A DNA stretch of 64,000 nucleotides from DATFDN01 sp963830565 (GCA_963830565.1 CAWHMO010000005.1:527160-591159), one strand, 5' to 3'. Positions 29,311 to 38,728 are shown, numbered from the stretch's first letter. Numbers and translations: made by a program. Notes: generated from the sequence alone by a model not told the origin.

Positions 29311-30381
29311 TCAGCGCAAGCCCGTCATCTGGTCCCAGAATCGCGCGAACTCCGTCCGGGTCGCAAGGAACTTGTTCCAGTCGGCGGGGAACAGCAGCTT
29401 GAGCTGCCCCGGCTTCACCCCGCCCGCCGGCGGCGGCACGTCGTCGCGCGCCGAGTTCAGGAACAGCGCGTCGCCATAGGCCTTCTGTCCGGGCACCGAG
29501 AGGAACCAGTCCATGAACAACTGCGCCGCCGCCGGATGCGGCGCGTCGGCGACCAGCCCCCAGGTCTCCGGCCCGGCCGGCAGCCCGGCCTCCGGGTAGA
29601 CGAAGGCGATCGGCGCGCCCTTCGCCTTGAATTGCAGGTAGCCCGAGTACTGCGCCGTGTCGATGATCTTGTCCTGGCCGTTCACCGCGCGATCATATTG
29701 CTGCACATAGGAATCGAAAGCGCGCGGCTTCAGCTTGGCAAACTTCTCCCAATAGCCGTCGCCCAGCACCTGGCGTAGCTCGTACCAGGTCTCGTGCTGA
29801 AGGCCCGAATTGGAGACCTTCACGCTGACGCTGTTCGCCCATTTCGGGTCGAGCACGTCTTCCCAGGTCTTCGGCGCCTGGTCTGGCGGCACGACCTTGG
29901 GGTTGTAGGCGATGCCCGCCATGATGATGGCGCCCCAGGTCCAGAACCCCTCCGGCGAGCTTTTGTAGTCGGGCTTGTAAGCCGCCATTTCCGGCGAGAC
30001 ATACTGGAAGTAGCCGCCGCGCTTCTGGAAATCGAGCACGAAACCCATGTCGGAGAGTTGCATCGCGTCCACCTGGTAGGAGTGGGCGCGACGCTCGGAG
30101 ATCACCTTGGCATAGAGCGCGCCGGCCTGGAGGCGCAGATAGTTGGTCTTGATCTTCGGGAATGCCTTGTTGAAGGCGGCGAGCGTCTTCGCCGTGCCGT
30201 CCTCGGGGTCGGTCGAGTAGACGACGAGCGCGCCTTCCTGTTCGGCCTTGGCGACGTCGGCGCAGGTCTTGAACCCGTCCATCTGGCGCGGGTTCGGACA
30301 AGCCTTCGCCGTAAGCAAGCCGGCGCAGAGCGACAGGCCGCCGGCAAGGGCAAGCACTCTCGCCAGACGTGACGGGACCAT
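29311..30381 (-). CDS. ABC transporter periplasmic solute-binding protein
   Basis: A 356-aa family 1/FbpA-like binding protein. The N-terminal ARVLALAGGLSLCAGLLTAK is a signal peptide with a probable Ala-x-Ala-type cleavage near residue 27. The mature part has EGALVVYSTDPEDGTAKTLA, FNKAFPKIKTNYLRLQAGAL and VLDPKWANSVSVKV, and the late ADAPHPAAAQLFMDWFLSVP and GQKAYGDALFLNSARDDV typical of iron/thiamine/phosphonate-type binders. No tyrosine pair typical of ferric binding is evident in the usual place. The amidohydrolase neighbours suggest an organic ligand. Confidence 0.88.
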   Translation of the reverse strand: MVPSRLARVLALAGGLSLCAGLLTAKACPNPRQMDGFKTCADVAKAEQEGALVVYSTDPEDGTAKTLAAFNKAFPKIKTNYLRLQAGALYAKVISERRAHSYQVDAMQLSDMGFVLDFQKRGGYFQYVSPEMAAYKPDYKSSPEGFWTWGAIIMAGIAYNPKVVPPDQAPKTWEDVLDPKWANSVSVKVSNSGLQHETWYELRQVLGDGYWEKFAKLKPRAFDSYVQQYDRAVNGQDKIIDTAQYSGYLQFKAKGAPIAFVYPEAGLPAGPETWGLVADAPHPAAAQLFMDWFLSVPGQKAYGDALFLNSARDDVPPPAGGVKPGQLKLLFPADWNKFLATRTEFARFWDQMTGLR

Positions 30382-30396
30382 GCTTTCTCCGATGTC

Positions 30397-31500
30397 TCAG
30401 GCAAGCCGATAGGCGGCGCGGGCGTTCTCGGAGAAGATCATGCGCTGCTCCGATTCGCTCAGCGGGACTTTGAAGGCGAGCCGGGGATCATCCATGTCCC
30501 AATGTGGGTAGTCGCTCGAGAACACGATGCGGTCGCGGCCGAGCCAGTCGAGAACGGCGCGCATGTCGGCGGCGCGCTCCGGCTCGACGATCGGCTGTGT
30601 GGCGAACCACACGCCTTCGCGCACGTACTCCGAGGGCGGGCGCTTCACATGCGGCACCTCGCGGCGCATCCGCGCCCATTGCCGATCCATCCGCCACAGC
30701 AGCGGCGGCGCCCAGCCGAACCCGCCTTCGATCAGCACCACGCGCAGACCGGGGAAGCGCTCGAAGGCGCCTTCGAAGACCAGGCTGGTGAGCAGGGACT
30801 GCATGACCGACGCGCCGCCCTGATGGTCCTCGATATAGAAGGATGGCCAGCCGCCGCTGGTCATCGGGACACCGTTGGCCCCGCCCGCATGGACGCCGAT
30901 GGGCAGCCCGGCCTCGGTGGCCGCGGCGAGGATCGGCCAGTAGCGCTTGCGGCCCAGCGGCTCGGTGGTGCGGGCGCTGATGAACACGGAGGCGAAGTCG
31001 CGGCGCGAGGCGCAGCGCCTGATCTCCGCGACTGCGGCTTCGGCGTCGTCGCAGGCGAGGGTGATGGAGGCGCGCAGCCGCGGCTCGGGCTCGGTCCACT
31101 CCGCCACCTGCCAATCGTTCAGCGCCGTGCAGACCGCCGCGCCGAACTCGAGGTTGCGCTCGTCCTTGCCGCTGGGGGACAGCACCTGAAGGATGCCGGT
31201 ATCGACGCCGTAGACGTCGAGGTGCTGCTGGCGCATGAAATCGAGATCCGAGCCCGGCGGCAGCCCACCGGGGGGCCAGGCGTCGCGCCGGGAGAGCGCC
31301 GGCGTCGCCTTCGGATAGGCCGGGCTGTTCAGGAACGCCCCGCGCGAGCGGAAGCCCAGCGTCTCAAGCTCCTCCCTCCAGCGTCGGGGCAAATAGGGGT
31401 GCAGCGCATCGGTCGAACGCAGGACCGGGTGGATGTCGCAATCCACCAGCGCCAGGCGCGAAGCGGGCGCTTGCTCTCGCTCCAGCAGGGTTTGGCTCAT
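30397..31500 (-). CDS. amidohydrolase family protein (COG2159 type)
   Basis: A 367-aa TIM-barrel metal-dependent hydrolase/decarboxylase. The first metal motif is degenerate: LALVDCDIHPVLRST has DxH instead of HxH. Later elements are LPIGVHAGGANG (His), RVVLIEGGFGWAPPLLW and FSSDYPHWDMDDPRLAF (catalytic Asp). This is the gamma-resorcylate-decarboxylase/ACMSD-like subgroup. It overlaps its paralogue at 31497 by 4 bp and precedes the solute-binding protein by 15 bp. Substrate unknown; co-transcription with an importer suggests it processes the imported compound. Confidence 0.87.
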   Translation of the reverse strand: MSQTLLEREQAPASRLALVDCDIHPVLRSTDALHPYLPRRWREELETLGFRSRGAFLNSPAYPKATPALSRRDAWPPGGLPPGSDLDFMRQQHLDVYGVDTGILQVLSPSGKDERNLEFGAAVCTALNDWQVAEWTEPEPRLRASITLACDDAEAAVAEIRRCASRRDFASVFISARTTEPLGRKRYWPILAAATEAGLPIGVHAGGANGVPMTSGGWPSFYIEDHQGGASVMQSLLTSLVFEGAFERFPGLRVVLIEGGFGWAPPLLWRMDRQWARMRREVPHVKRPPSEYVREGVWFATQPIVEPERAADMRAVLDWLGRDRIVFSSDYPHWDMDDPRLAFKVPLSESEQRMIFSENARAAYRLA

Positions 31501-32609
31501 GGCCTTGTCTCCTTCAGCCGGGTGTATGTCGCGAGCGGGTTTCGCACGGCGAGCTTCTCGATCAGGTGCGCGGGGAATCCCGCCGGCAGCGCGTCCTCGG
31601 CATCGAAGTGCCAATGCGGGTAGTCGGTCGAGAAGAGCAACATCTCGTCCGACCCGATCTGGTCCAGCACGCGCGCCAGTTCCGTCGGGTCGGGTGGGCC
31701 GTCGAAGGGCTGCACGGTCAGGCGTACCTGGTCGCGCACCATCGCGGCGGGCGGCCGGTCGAGCCAGGGCACCTCCATCCGCAACCCGCGCCACTCCTTG
31801 TTGGCATGCCAGAGAAAGGACGCCAGCCAGGTGACGCCGGATTCGATCAGCACCACGCGCAGGCGGGGGAACTTGGTGAACACGCCTTCGGCGATCAGAC
31901 TCATGAGCTGGGTCTGGAACGCGGCGGCGTTGCCGACATAATCCTCCACCAGATAGGAGGGCCAGCCGGTGGTGGTCGGGGGATTGTGATGGCTGCTGCC
32001 GGCGTGCAGCCCCACGGGCAGGCCATGGCGTTCCGCCGCGGCGTAGATCGGCCAGTAGAGGCGCCGACCGAGCGGCATGTCGCCGCTCACCAGCATCAGC
32101 ACCTGGACGAAGCGCGGATCGGCAGCACGACGCTCGATCTCCGCCACCGCGAGGTCCGGGCTGCGCGCCGCGACCACGATGGAGGCGCGCAGCCGGGGAT
32201 CGCGGTCCAGCCACTCCCGCGCGATCCAGGAGTTCACCGCGCCTGCCAGGGCCGCACCCATGTCCTCGCTGAACATGGCCAACGCACCGTGGAGGCAATT
32301 GAGAATCGCGCAGCGGGTTCCCCATGGGTCCAGCGCCTCGGCCTGGAGCGAGGACAGCTTCGTGCCCGCGCGTCCGCCGGTGGGTCGCCAATCGGGACGG
32401 GCGCTGAGGGGGGCGTTCGGGGGATAAAGCGGCAGGTCAAGCCCGTCGATCCCGCGCGCGACCATCGCCTCGCGCCAGTGGTCGTCGAGGTAGGGCAGAA
32501 GGTCGGCGGTCCTCGGCGGCGCCGGATGCACGTCGCAGTCGATCGGGCCGAGATCGCGCAGAGCCAGGAGGCGCGCTTCGGGTTGCGACAGGGGTAATTC
32601 AGTGTGCAT
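31497..32609 (-). CDS. amidohydrolase family protein, paralogue and operon leader
   Basis: A 370-aa paralogue of the gene at 30397. It has LGPIDCDVHPAPPRTADLLP (DxH metal motif), RLRASIVVAARSPDLAV, LPVGLHAGSSHHNPPTTTGW, RLRVVLIESGVTWLASFLW and FSTDYPHWHFDAEDAL. Both copies keep matching metal and catalytic residues, so both may be active on related substrates or form a hetero-oligomer. ATG 32609 is preferred to an upstream in-frame ATG (32645), because the LRDLGPIDCDVHP start is then at the usual distance. It is the first gene of the five-gene leftward operon ending at 26450. Confidence 0.86.
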   Translation of the reverse strand: MHTELPLSQPEARLLALRDLGPIDCDVHPAPPRTADLLPYLDDHWREAMVARGIDGLDLPLYPPNAPLSARPDWRPTGGRAGTKLSSLQAEALDPWGTRCAILNCLHGALAMFSEDMGAALAGAVNSWIAREWLDRDPRLRASIVVAARSPDLAVAEIERRAADPRFVQVLMLVSGDMPLGRRLYWPIYAAAERHGLPVGLHAGSSHHNPPTTTGWPSYLVEDYVGNAAAFQTQLMSLIAEGVFTKFPRLRVVLIESGVTWLASFLWHANKEWRGLRMEVPWLDRPPAAMVRDQVRLTVQPFDGPPDPTELARVLDQIGSDEMLLFSTDYPHWHFDAEDALPAGFPAHLIEKLAVRNPLATYTRLKETRP

Positions 32610-32767
32610 GAGCGATGCGCCTTCCGGGTGACGCCGCGCATACACAACTGAACTTGGCAGGGAGCGTCAACCCGCGGGGGTCGAGGAAGCCGCGGGAGAG
32701 GTTATCCAGGACGGCCGAGGGCCGCTCCGCCGCTGATGCGGCGGAGCGGCCCGAGCCGAACACCGGG

Positions 32768-34711
32768 TCAGGCGAAGTGGACTTGGGTCGTGTCGAAGGA
32801 TCGCACCCCCTGGATGTCGATGCCGCCGCCGTTGCCGAAGGTGAGCATCGAGCCGCCGTTGCCGTCGTCGGTTTCCTGCATCGCCGATTGCAAGGACTGC
32901 GACACGGTCAAGGTATCCCCCTTGGCCGCCGAGAAGTCCTTGATCGACAACAGGGCGTTGCCGGCGCTGTAGGTGTAGGCATCGGCGCCGGACCCGCCAG
33001 TGACGGTGAGCGCGCCAGCACCGGCGGAGAACGTATTGTTGCCCCCGTCCGCGGAAACGGTGTCCGAGGCGGAGCCCGCCGTCACGTTGACGCTCGACAT
33101 CCCGACAAACTGCATGGTGTCCGAGACCGATCCCAAGGCGACACTGGCGACCCCAGGGGCGGTCAGGTTGATCGTGGCGTCGGCGTTCTGGGTGGTGCCC
33201 AGGGTCGTGCCGCTGATTGCCGTGGTCTGGCCGGAGGTGTTGTCCGTCACCGTGATCGAGGCAGCGGTCGGCTGCGTCGCGGATGTCGGCGTCGATGCGG
33301 CAGGCACGGGGCTGGCGGCGGTGCCGTAGGTCGGTGCCCAGGTGTCACTCGGGCTGGCCTTGCTCCACCACATGTTGGCGGTGTTTTCCTGCCAGATCAG
33401 TCCCTTTTCGTAGGCCAGCTCGGTGACGTTGCCGGATTGGCCGTCCGGCGTGCCGTTCACCGCGACCTCGCCGTTGCTGATCGACCATGCATTGCCGCTG
33501 GCATCGGTGATCGAGCCGCCGCCAGCCGCGGTGACGACCGTGTTGTCGGGAGACGGGGTCGCGGTCGTCGCCGCGGGGGATGGCGAGGCCGATGTCGAGG
33601 GGGGCGCCGATGTCGATGTAGCGGGTACGGGGCTGAGCGCGGTACCGGGGCCCGGCGACCACGTATCGCTCGGCTGGGTCTTGCTCCACCAGAGATTGTC
33701 GGTGTTTTCCTGCCAGATCTGCCCCTGCTCGTAGGCCAGTTCCGTGACGTTGGCGGTAGTACCGTCCGGCGTGCCGTTGACTGCGACCTGGCCGTTGACG
33801 ATCGACCACGCATTACCACTGGCATCGGTGATCGAGCCGCCGCCAGCCGCGGTGACGACCGTGTTGTCGGAAGACGGGGTCGCGGTCGGCGTGGATGTCG
33901 AGGTGGGCGTGGATGTCGAGGTGGGCGGGGAAGTCGGCGTGGAACCCGTGTCCGTTGACGCCGGCGCTGGCGTTGCGCCGTTGACATAGGGGTTGGAGGT
34001 GTAGGCGTGGATCCAATTGATCTTCATCTGCCCGGTCTCGCCGGGCGAGGGCGCTCCCGCCCAGGAGCCGGGAGTGCCCGACAGGGTGTCCACGACCATG
34101 TACATCGGCTGGTGCATGTCAGAGGGCGTCGCCTCGTGTGCGACCTGCCGCCCGTCGAAGTACCAGGTGATGGTGTCGGGCTCCCAGTCCACTGCGTACG
34201 TGTGGAATCCCTGGGAAGCGTCGGGGATGTCGGACCACATCGGATCAGCGGAATCGTTCGGGCCGGTATGGGCGGTATTGACCAGCACACTTGGGTGGCT
34301 GCCGAGCACCTCCTCGATGTCGAGCTCCGGCGGCCATGCCCCGCTCTGCGGCAAAAGGTAGAATGCCGAGTTGAGGCCGGGCGTCGCCGGCAGTTCGGCG
34401 TTCATCTCGAAATAACCGTAGGTCTGCGAGAAGCTCTTCTGGGTGGTGATGGCGCCCGTCAGGAACTGGGCGCCGTTCACCGCCGACAGATCCGAATTGG
34501 GGGTAGGCGTGAAGTTGATCGACATGACGCCGTTATTGTCGGAGTACGTGCCTGAGCCGGAGGTCGGTCCCCAATTCGGGTTGACCTCCCACGACGTCGT
34601 GCCAGGGGCCTCGTACCCGTTGGGGTCCCAAGACCAGCCCGCCTGCCATTGGCCTCCGCTTCCAAGGTTCAGCGAATCGAACTCGTCATCGAATGTCGGG
34701 GTGGCGCTCAT
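32768..34711 (-). CDS. GH16 glycosidase with two repeat modules and RTX-like C-terminus
   Basis: A 647-aa modular enzyme. Residues 1-~245 are a GH16 beta-jellyroll with the catalytic cluster PPELDIEEVLG (Glu129, Asp131, Glu133/134), HTYAVDWEPDTITWYFDGRQ and a final MKINWIHAY strand. A Thr/Pro/Ser linker follows, then two near-identical ~83-aa modules (DNTVVTAAGGGSITDASGNA ... WWSK), a second linker and a C-terminal domain with GGNNTFSAGAGALTVTGGSG and ADAYTY repeats like type I-secreted proteins. No N-terminal signal peptide is present, which fits T1SS export. ATG 34711 has GGAG 6 bp upstream. Likely acts on a beta-glucan or exopolysaccharide. Confidence 0.85.
   Translation of the reverse strand: MSATPTFDDEFDSLNLGSGGQWQAGWSWDPNGYEAPGTTSWEVNPNWGPTSGSGTYSDNNGVMSINFTPTPNSDLSAVNGAQFLTGAITTQKSFSQTYGYFEMNAELPATPGLNSAFYLLPQSGAWPPELDIEEVLGSHPSVLVNTAHTGPNDSADPMWSDIPDASQGFHTYAVDWEPDTITWYFDGRQVAHEATPSDMHQPMYMVVDTLSGTPGSWAGAPSPGETGQMKINWIHAYTSNPYVNGATPAPASTDTGSTPTSPPTSTSTPTSTSTPTATPSSDNTVVTAAGGGSITDASGNAWSIVNGQVAVNGTPDGTTANVTELAYEQGQIWQENTDNLWWSKTQPSDTWSPGPGTALSPVPATSTSAPPSTSASPSPAATTATPSPDNTVVTAAGGGSITDASGNAWSISNGEVAVNGTPDGQSGNVTELAYEKGLIWQENTANMWWSKASPSDTWAPTYGTAASPVPAASTPTSATQPTAASITVTDNTSGQTTAISGTTLGTTQNADATINLTAPGVASVALGSVSDTMQFVGMSSVNVTAGSASDTVSADGGNNTFSAGAGALTVTGGSGADAYTYSAGNALLSIKDFSAAKGDTLTVSQSLQSAMQETDDGNGGSMLTFGNGGGIDIQGVRSFDTTQVHFA
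33300..33547 (-). repeat. GH16 internal module, copy B
   Basis: Encodes DNTVVTAAGGGSITDASGNA through NMWWSKASPSDTWAP to PVPA. It is a direct copy of the segment at 33621-33868, offset by 321 bp, and the two are nearly identical over the first ~70 bases. The aromatic WQEN and WWSK motifs suggest a carbohydrate-binding or adhesive module. Confidence 0.7.
33621..33868 (-). repeat. GH16 internal module, copy A
   Basis: First of the two modules in protein order (DNTVVTAAGGGSITDASGNA, ELAYEQGQIWQENTDNLWWS). Each module is preceded by a Thr/Pro/Ser or Ala/Ser/Pro linker, so the repeat unit is module plus linker. Confidence 0.7.
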
Positions 34712-35494
34712 TGCTGGCTCCGGGGTCACAGATTATGGGAATTATTACCTACTCACTGGATGCGATGACGCCAAACCGATATCGCGATAGTTTCGAGTAT
34801 GTCATGAAACGAGAGAGCGAGTTGCCACGCGAGTGCGCGGCGACCTGCTGCTCAGCTCGGAGTGGTAGACGGCGCGGTGTGTAGGCTTTTGGCCGAGTTC
34901 CTCGCGAAAAGGGCGGCTTGGCTGGATCGCTTCGACAATCGAAAGCTATAAACATCGACTCAGCGGCGGCAACACCGAGCCGTGGGGAATTTTGGTCCGA
35001 GTGAAATTTCGGTCGTTGACGTCCCCTGGGCAGCAGGTTCTTCGGGCTAAAATTCCTAGTAGCGGCTAAATTGCAACTGAAGTTGTTATGTTTCCCGCCT
35101 CTCGCGGCGGGACGGTTCAGGAGGCCTGTGTTTTCGCTGAGGTGGAGAAACGGCTACCGCGGTGATCCTGGGTCGCGGTGATGGTCGCGCCCCGGTGTTC
35201 ACGGCAATGGGCGCTGCCAGGTGTGCTGTGGATGGCGGAAGCACCAGCGAGGCCGAACGTCCCTGGACCGACTACCCGCGCAGTCTCGCCCGGCGGGTGC
35301 GGGGTGCTAGGCATCTCCGACGCGCATGACGCTGAGACCGACGCGCTGGCCGAAGCAGAGGCGCCACCAACTGCGCGAACCGGGCGGCGATCACGCGGGT
35401 TCAAGCTGCCTGCGCCGCGGGGCCGGCCGACGGCAGGAGCGAGACAGTAACTGAGCGGCACGGAGGGACTAGAAGCCCTGCCGCGCAACCATGC
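34712..35494. other. intergenic region of about 780 bp without a supported gene
   Basis: The part next to the GH16 gene (34730-35110) is visibly AT-richer than its surroundings and should contain that gene's promoter, reading leftward. The remainder is GC-rich with open frames on both strands, but none shows a ribosome site, a recognisable domain or plausible composition. I see no tRNA, IS or repeat in it. Confidence 0.5.
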
Positions 35495-37015
35495 TCAGAA
35501 CGCATTCGGGTCGACGACGCATCGGAGCCCGGTCAACGCGAGGATCTTGAGGTCGAACAGCAGCGACCAGTTCTCGATATAGAACAGGTCGTACTCAACG
35601 CGTTTGCGAAGCTGCTCCGCCCGGTGCGTCGCGCCGCGATAGCCGTTGACTTGGGCCCAGCCGGTGATGCCGGGTTTCACCCGATGGCGATGCGCGTACT
35701 CGGCAATGATCTCGTGGCCCAGACGTTCCTCGGTACGCATCGTCACTGCGTGGGGCCTTGGGCCGACTACCGACATGTCCCCCCGGAGCACGTTGAACAG
35801 CTGCGGGAGCTCGTCGAGGCTGGAGCGCCGCAGGAACGATCCCACCCTGGTCAGCCGCTCGTCGCGGCGCGTGGTCTGCCGCAGCACGCCGGAGTCCTCG
35901 GGCTGCCACCGCATGGTGCGGAACTTGAAGATGGTGAATTCGGTGTTGTTCCAGCCATGCCGCTTCTGGCTGAAGATCACCGGACCGGGCGACTCCAGGC
36001 GGATCGCGAGCGCGATCAAGGACAGCAGGGGGGCGAGCAGGACGGTCAGGATGCTGGCCAGGATCTTGTCCTCCAGCTCCTTGGCGAAGAATTGCCACCG
36101 CCGCAGCGGGCGCTCGGACAGCAGCATCATCGGCACGCTCAGGTCATCGACTTGCCGATGCGGCAGGCTGAGCTTGACCAGCTCGGGGCAGAGCGCGACC
36201 TGGGCCGAGATCGTCTTCAACTGTAGAAGGATCTTGCCGATCTGCTTCTCCGCGGTGGCCGGCAAGGTCAGGACGATCCAGTCCAGCCGCCGTCGCTGAG
36301 CGATCTCGACGAGGTCGGCAATGTCCCCGCGCGGCGCGACACGATGCGGGGGCGGGCCATCTGATCCGTCATTAAAAACTCCGACCACGTAGACCGGGCT
36401 GTCGGAGGTGCGGAAATGATCGACCAACCGATCGGCCACCGGCCCCGCTCCGACGATCGCGACGCGATCACCGAGCAACCCGCCTGTGTCGAGCTTCCGG
36501 AGATAGGCGGCCAGGAAAAGCCGGCCAGCTCCGCAGAACAGAAACGTGAGAACGGCCCACAACACGACCCAGATTCGCGAGACCGGGCCGAGCGAGTGCG
36601 TGACGAAGCCCAGCGCCAGCATCATGAGCGCGAGGCAGCTCCCCCGGTACAGAAGGCGGCTGAGGAGTTGGCCCACGTGGCGAAACCGCGATACGGAGGT
36701 CAGACTGCGATCGCGCAGCAGCGCCGGCGCGATGATGGCGCCGGCCCCGACTATGAGGTAAAGGGGCCTCCAGAACTCCAGAACCGCCGCATTGGTCTTG
36801 AGGAAATGACTATAAATTGCCGCTCCGAGAAAGCCAGACAGTAGAACCGCAAGAAAATCCCACGCAATAAGCGTATCATTCGCCATTGATACGAAGTCGA
36901 GATTACGACGCGGGCCCTCGACGTCTGCGAACGAGGCTGTGGACGCGACATCCGGATCGGTTAGGACTTTAAGGCTCGCGGCAAGGTCGTTGCCCACGAT
37001 GAACTCTCCGCTCAT
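35495..37015 (-). CDS. undecaprenyl-phosphate sugar phosphotransferase (WcaJ-like)
   Basis: A 506-aa polyprenyl glycosylphosphotransferase that starts exopolysaccharide synthesis by moving a sugar-1-phosphate (often glucose) to undecaprenyl phosphate. The N-terminal half has four TMs (near residues 52-70, 85-100, 125-145, 150-170), then a CoA-binding-like Rossmann region (RVAIVGAGPVADRLVDHF). A fifth membrane segment (ILTVLLAPLLSLIALAIRLE) precedes the catalytic domain: GPVIFSQKRHGWNN, FTIFKFRTM, SLDELPQLFNVLRGDMSVVG and PRPHA, then PGITGWAQVNGYRG. It is complete and stands apart from other EPS genes, although gmd/rmd lie 14 kb away. Confidence 0.92.
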   Translation of the reverse strand: MSGEFIVGNDLAASLKVLTDPDVASTASFADVEGPRRNLDFVSMANDTLIAWDFLAVLLSGFLGAAIYSHFLKTNAAVLEFWRPLYLIVGAGAIIAPALLRDRSLTSVSRFRHVGQLLSRLLYRGSCLALMMLALGFVTHSLGPVSRIWVVLWAVLTFLFCGAGRLFLAAYLRKLDTGGLLGDRVAIVGAGPVADRLVDHFRTSDSPVYVVGVFNDGSDGPPPHRVAPRGDIADLVEIAQRRRLDWIVLTLPATAEKQIGKILLQLKTISAQVALCPELVKLSLPHRQVDDLSVPMMLLSERPLRRWQFFAKELEDKILASILTVLLAPLLSLIALAIRLESPGPVIFSQKRHGWNNTEFTIFKFRTMRWQPEDSGVLRQTTRRDERLTRVGSFLRRSSLDELPQLFNVLRGDMSVVGPRPHAVTMRTEERLGHEIIAEYAHRHRVKPGITGWAQVNGYRGATHRAEQLRKRVEYDLFYIENWSLLFDLKILALTGLRCVVDPNAF

Positions 37016-37288
37016 TAGCGACCGTTTGGTGAGACTATAACGCCATGCTCACAAGGGGCAATGACATTCGCGTGGTGCAACGCCGAGCCCTGGAAAACAT
37101 TCCCGGAGCGGTCTCGGCCGGCTTCTCGGATGATTGTGGTGGATCGGGAAGCGAAAGGAGTTACAAATAGATCAGCAACGAAGCTTAAGCGCTGGAACCG
37201 GCAGGATCGAGGACGAAATCCGTCGAGCGCGAGACGAGTACCCGGCGTGCCTGGTCGGCGGTTTGAAGCAGACGTGATCGGCTGTCGT

Positions 37289-37381
37289 TGGCGGAGGGAG
37301 GGGGATTCGAACCCCCGGTACACCTTTACGATGTACAACGGTTTAGCAAACCGCCGCCTTCAGCCGCTCGGCCACCCCTCC
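37289..37381 (-). tRNA. tRNA-Ser(GCU)
   Basis: Read on the minus strand, it begins GGAGGGGUGGCCGAGCGG. The acceptor stem GGAGGGG pairs with UCCCUCC (one G-U), the discriminator is G and CCA is encoded. The anticodon stem-loop GGUUUGCUAAACC has anticodon GCU at 37345-37347. A long variable arm (UGUACAUCGUAAAGGUGUACC region) and the GGGGGUUCGAAUCCCCC T-arm confirm a type II tRNA-Ser. It reads AGC/AGU codons. No integrase or attachment repeat is evident beside it. Confidence 0.96.
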
Positions 37382-37489
37382 GCCGGAGCGCGCCCGATGC
37401 ACCGGGACACGGCGTTTGCGGAGCCGTTTCTAGGGCCAGCATTCCCGACCGTCAAACCTTCCCGTGGGACATGGGCTTGATAGCCTCCG

Positions 37490-38116
37490 TCAGCTCAGTG
37501 CGACCTCAAATCCGCGCGCTGTTGCCGGGCGGGCCATCATCTGGCGGTACCAGCGGCCGACGTTCGGAAACTCGCCCAGATCGACCTGATGACGCTCATG
37601 GCGCCAAGCCCAGCCAAGGATCGCGAAGTCGGCAATCGAGAGATCACCGGCTACGTGCTCGACCTCGCCGAGGCGCTTTTCGAGCACGCCATAGAGCCGC
37701 CGCGTCTCCTTCGAGTAGCGCTCCAGCCCGTAGCGTCGGTCCTGCTCATTCTCGACCTGCAGGAAATGGTGGACTTGGCCGGGCATCGGGCCGAAGCCGC
37801 CCATCTGCCACATCAGCCATTCATACACCGGCACGCGGCGGCGGGCGTCGGTGGGCAGGAACTTGCCAGTCTTTTCTCCCAGATAGAGCAGGATCGCGCC
37901 GGATTCGAAGACGCTGAGCGGCGCTCCGCCCGGCCCTTCGGGATCAATGATCGCCGGGATTCGGTTATTAGGGCTGATCTTCAGGAACGCCGGCTGGAAC
38001 TGTTCTCCCTGGGAGATGTTCACCGGCCGCACCGTGTACGGCAGGCCCATCTCCTCCAGCGCGACGCTGATCTTGCGTCCGTTCGGGGTGTTCCACGTCC
38101 AGAGCTCGATCGCCAT
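37490..38116 (-). CDS. glutathione S-transferase family protein (Nu/YfcG type)
   Basis: A 208-aa GST. The thioredoxin-like domain starts AIELWTWNTPNGRKISVALE with the TPNG loop of the disulfide-bond oxidoreductase YfcG/YghU class. It has QFQPAFLKISPNNRIPAIID (the cis-Pro region) and SVFESGAILLYLGEKTGKFL (the ES motif that binds glutathione). The helical domain has MPGQVHHFL and LSIADFAILGWAWRHE (N-capping box). Probably glutathione-dependent reduction of peroxides or disulfides. It is monocistronic, with 54 bp to the nitroreductase gene upstream. Confidence 0.9.
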   Translation of the reverse strand: MAIELWTWNTPNGRKISVALEEMGLPYTVRPVNISQGEQFQPAFLKISPNNRIPAIIDPEGPGGAPLSVFESGAILLYLGEKTGKFLPTDARRRVPVYEWLMWQMGGFGPMPGQVHHFLQVENEQDRRYGLERYSKETRRLYGVLEKRLGEVEHVAGDLSIADFAILGWAWRHERHQVDLGEFPNVGRWYRQMMARPATARGFEVALS

Positions 38117-38170
38117 GACTCCGCCTTCCGTTCTGCAAGAACGGGAGTGTGCGCGGCGTGGAGCGCGCCC

Positions 38171-38728
38171 TCAAGCCCAGACGGAGACGTGACCCTCCAG
38201 GCTAGGGCGCGGCGTGGGGGAGGGGTCGCCCGCCTGGGTGCCGATATAGAGGAATCCCGCGATGGCATCCTCCGCATCCAGCCCGAGCGCCTGCTTGACC
38301 GCCGGGTCATAGGCCGGGTCGCCGGTCTTCCACATCGCCCCGAACCCCATCGCCTGCGCCGCGAGCATGACGTTCTCCGCCGCCGCGCCGGCGGACAGGA
38401 TCTGCTCGATCTCAGGGATCTTGTGGCCCCGGCGCAGGTGCGCGGCGGCCACGACGATGACGGGTGCGCGGAGCGCCTTGCCGCGCTCGCGTATCAGTTC
38501 CTCCGGCGAGACGTCCGGCGCGCGGGCTTGCAGCGAGCGCGCGAGCAGATCGCCGAATGCCTCGCGCCGCGCTTCGGGGATGACGACGAAGCGCCAGGGG
38601 CGCAGGCGCCCGTGATCGGGCGCCCGCAGGCCGGCGCGCAGCATCGCCTCCAGGGCCGGCTGGTCCGGCCCCGGCGCGGCGAGACGGCTCGCCGAGTGGC
38701 GGCCCAGCAACAGGTCGATCGCTTCCAT
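38171..38728 (-). CDS. nitroreductase family protein (YdjA-like)
   Basis: A 185-aa FMN-dependent oxidoreductase. The N-terminal LLLGRHSASRLAAPGP has the RxS FMN-phosphate contact. It also has LRAPDHGRLRPWRFVVI, the KALRAPVIVVAAAHLRRGHK strand, EIEQILSAGAAAENVMLAA and AMGFGAMWKTGDPAYDP, typical of YdjA. Its physiological substrate is unknown. A 32-bp gap separates it from the upstream phosphotransferase gene on the same strand, so it may be part of an operon starting at 41080. Confidence 0.88.
   Translation of the reverse strand: MEAIDLLLGRHSASRLAAPGPDQPALEAMLRAGLRAPDHGRLRPWRFVVIPEARREAFGDLLARSLQARAPDVSPEELIRERGKALRAPVIVVAAAHLRRGHKIPEIEQILSAGAAAENVMLAAQAMGFGAMWKTGDPAYDPAVKQALGLDAEDAIAGFLYIGTQAGDPSPTPRPSLEGHVSVWA

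Noticed and set aside
35117..35488. Open frames on both strands in the gap between the GH16 and WcaJ-like genes
   Set aside because: No ribosome site, no recognisable domain, and high-GC DNA leaves long open frames by chance on both strands here.
37289..37381. tRNA-Ser as an island attachment site
   Set aside because: No integrase, no duplicated tRNA 3' end and no composition change next to it.
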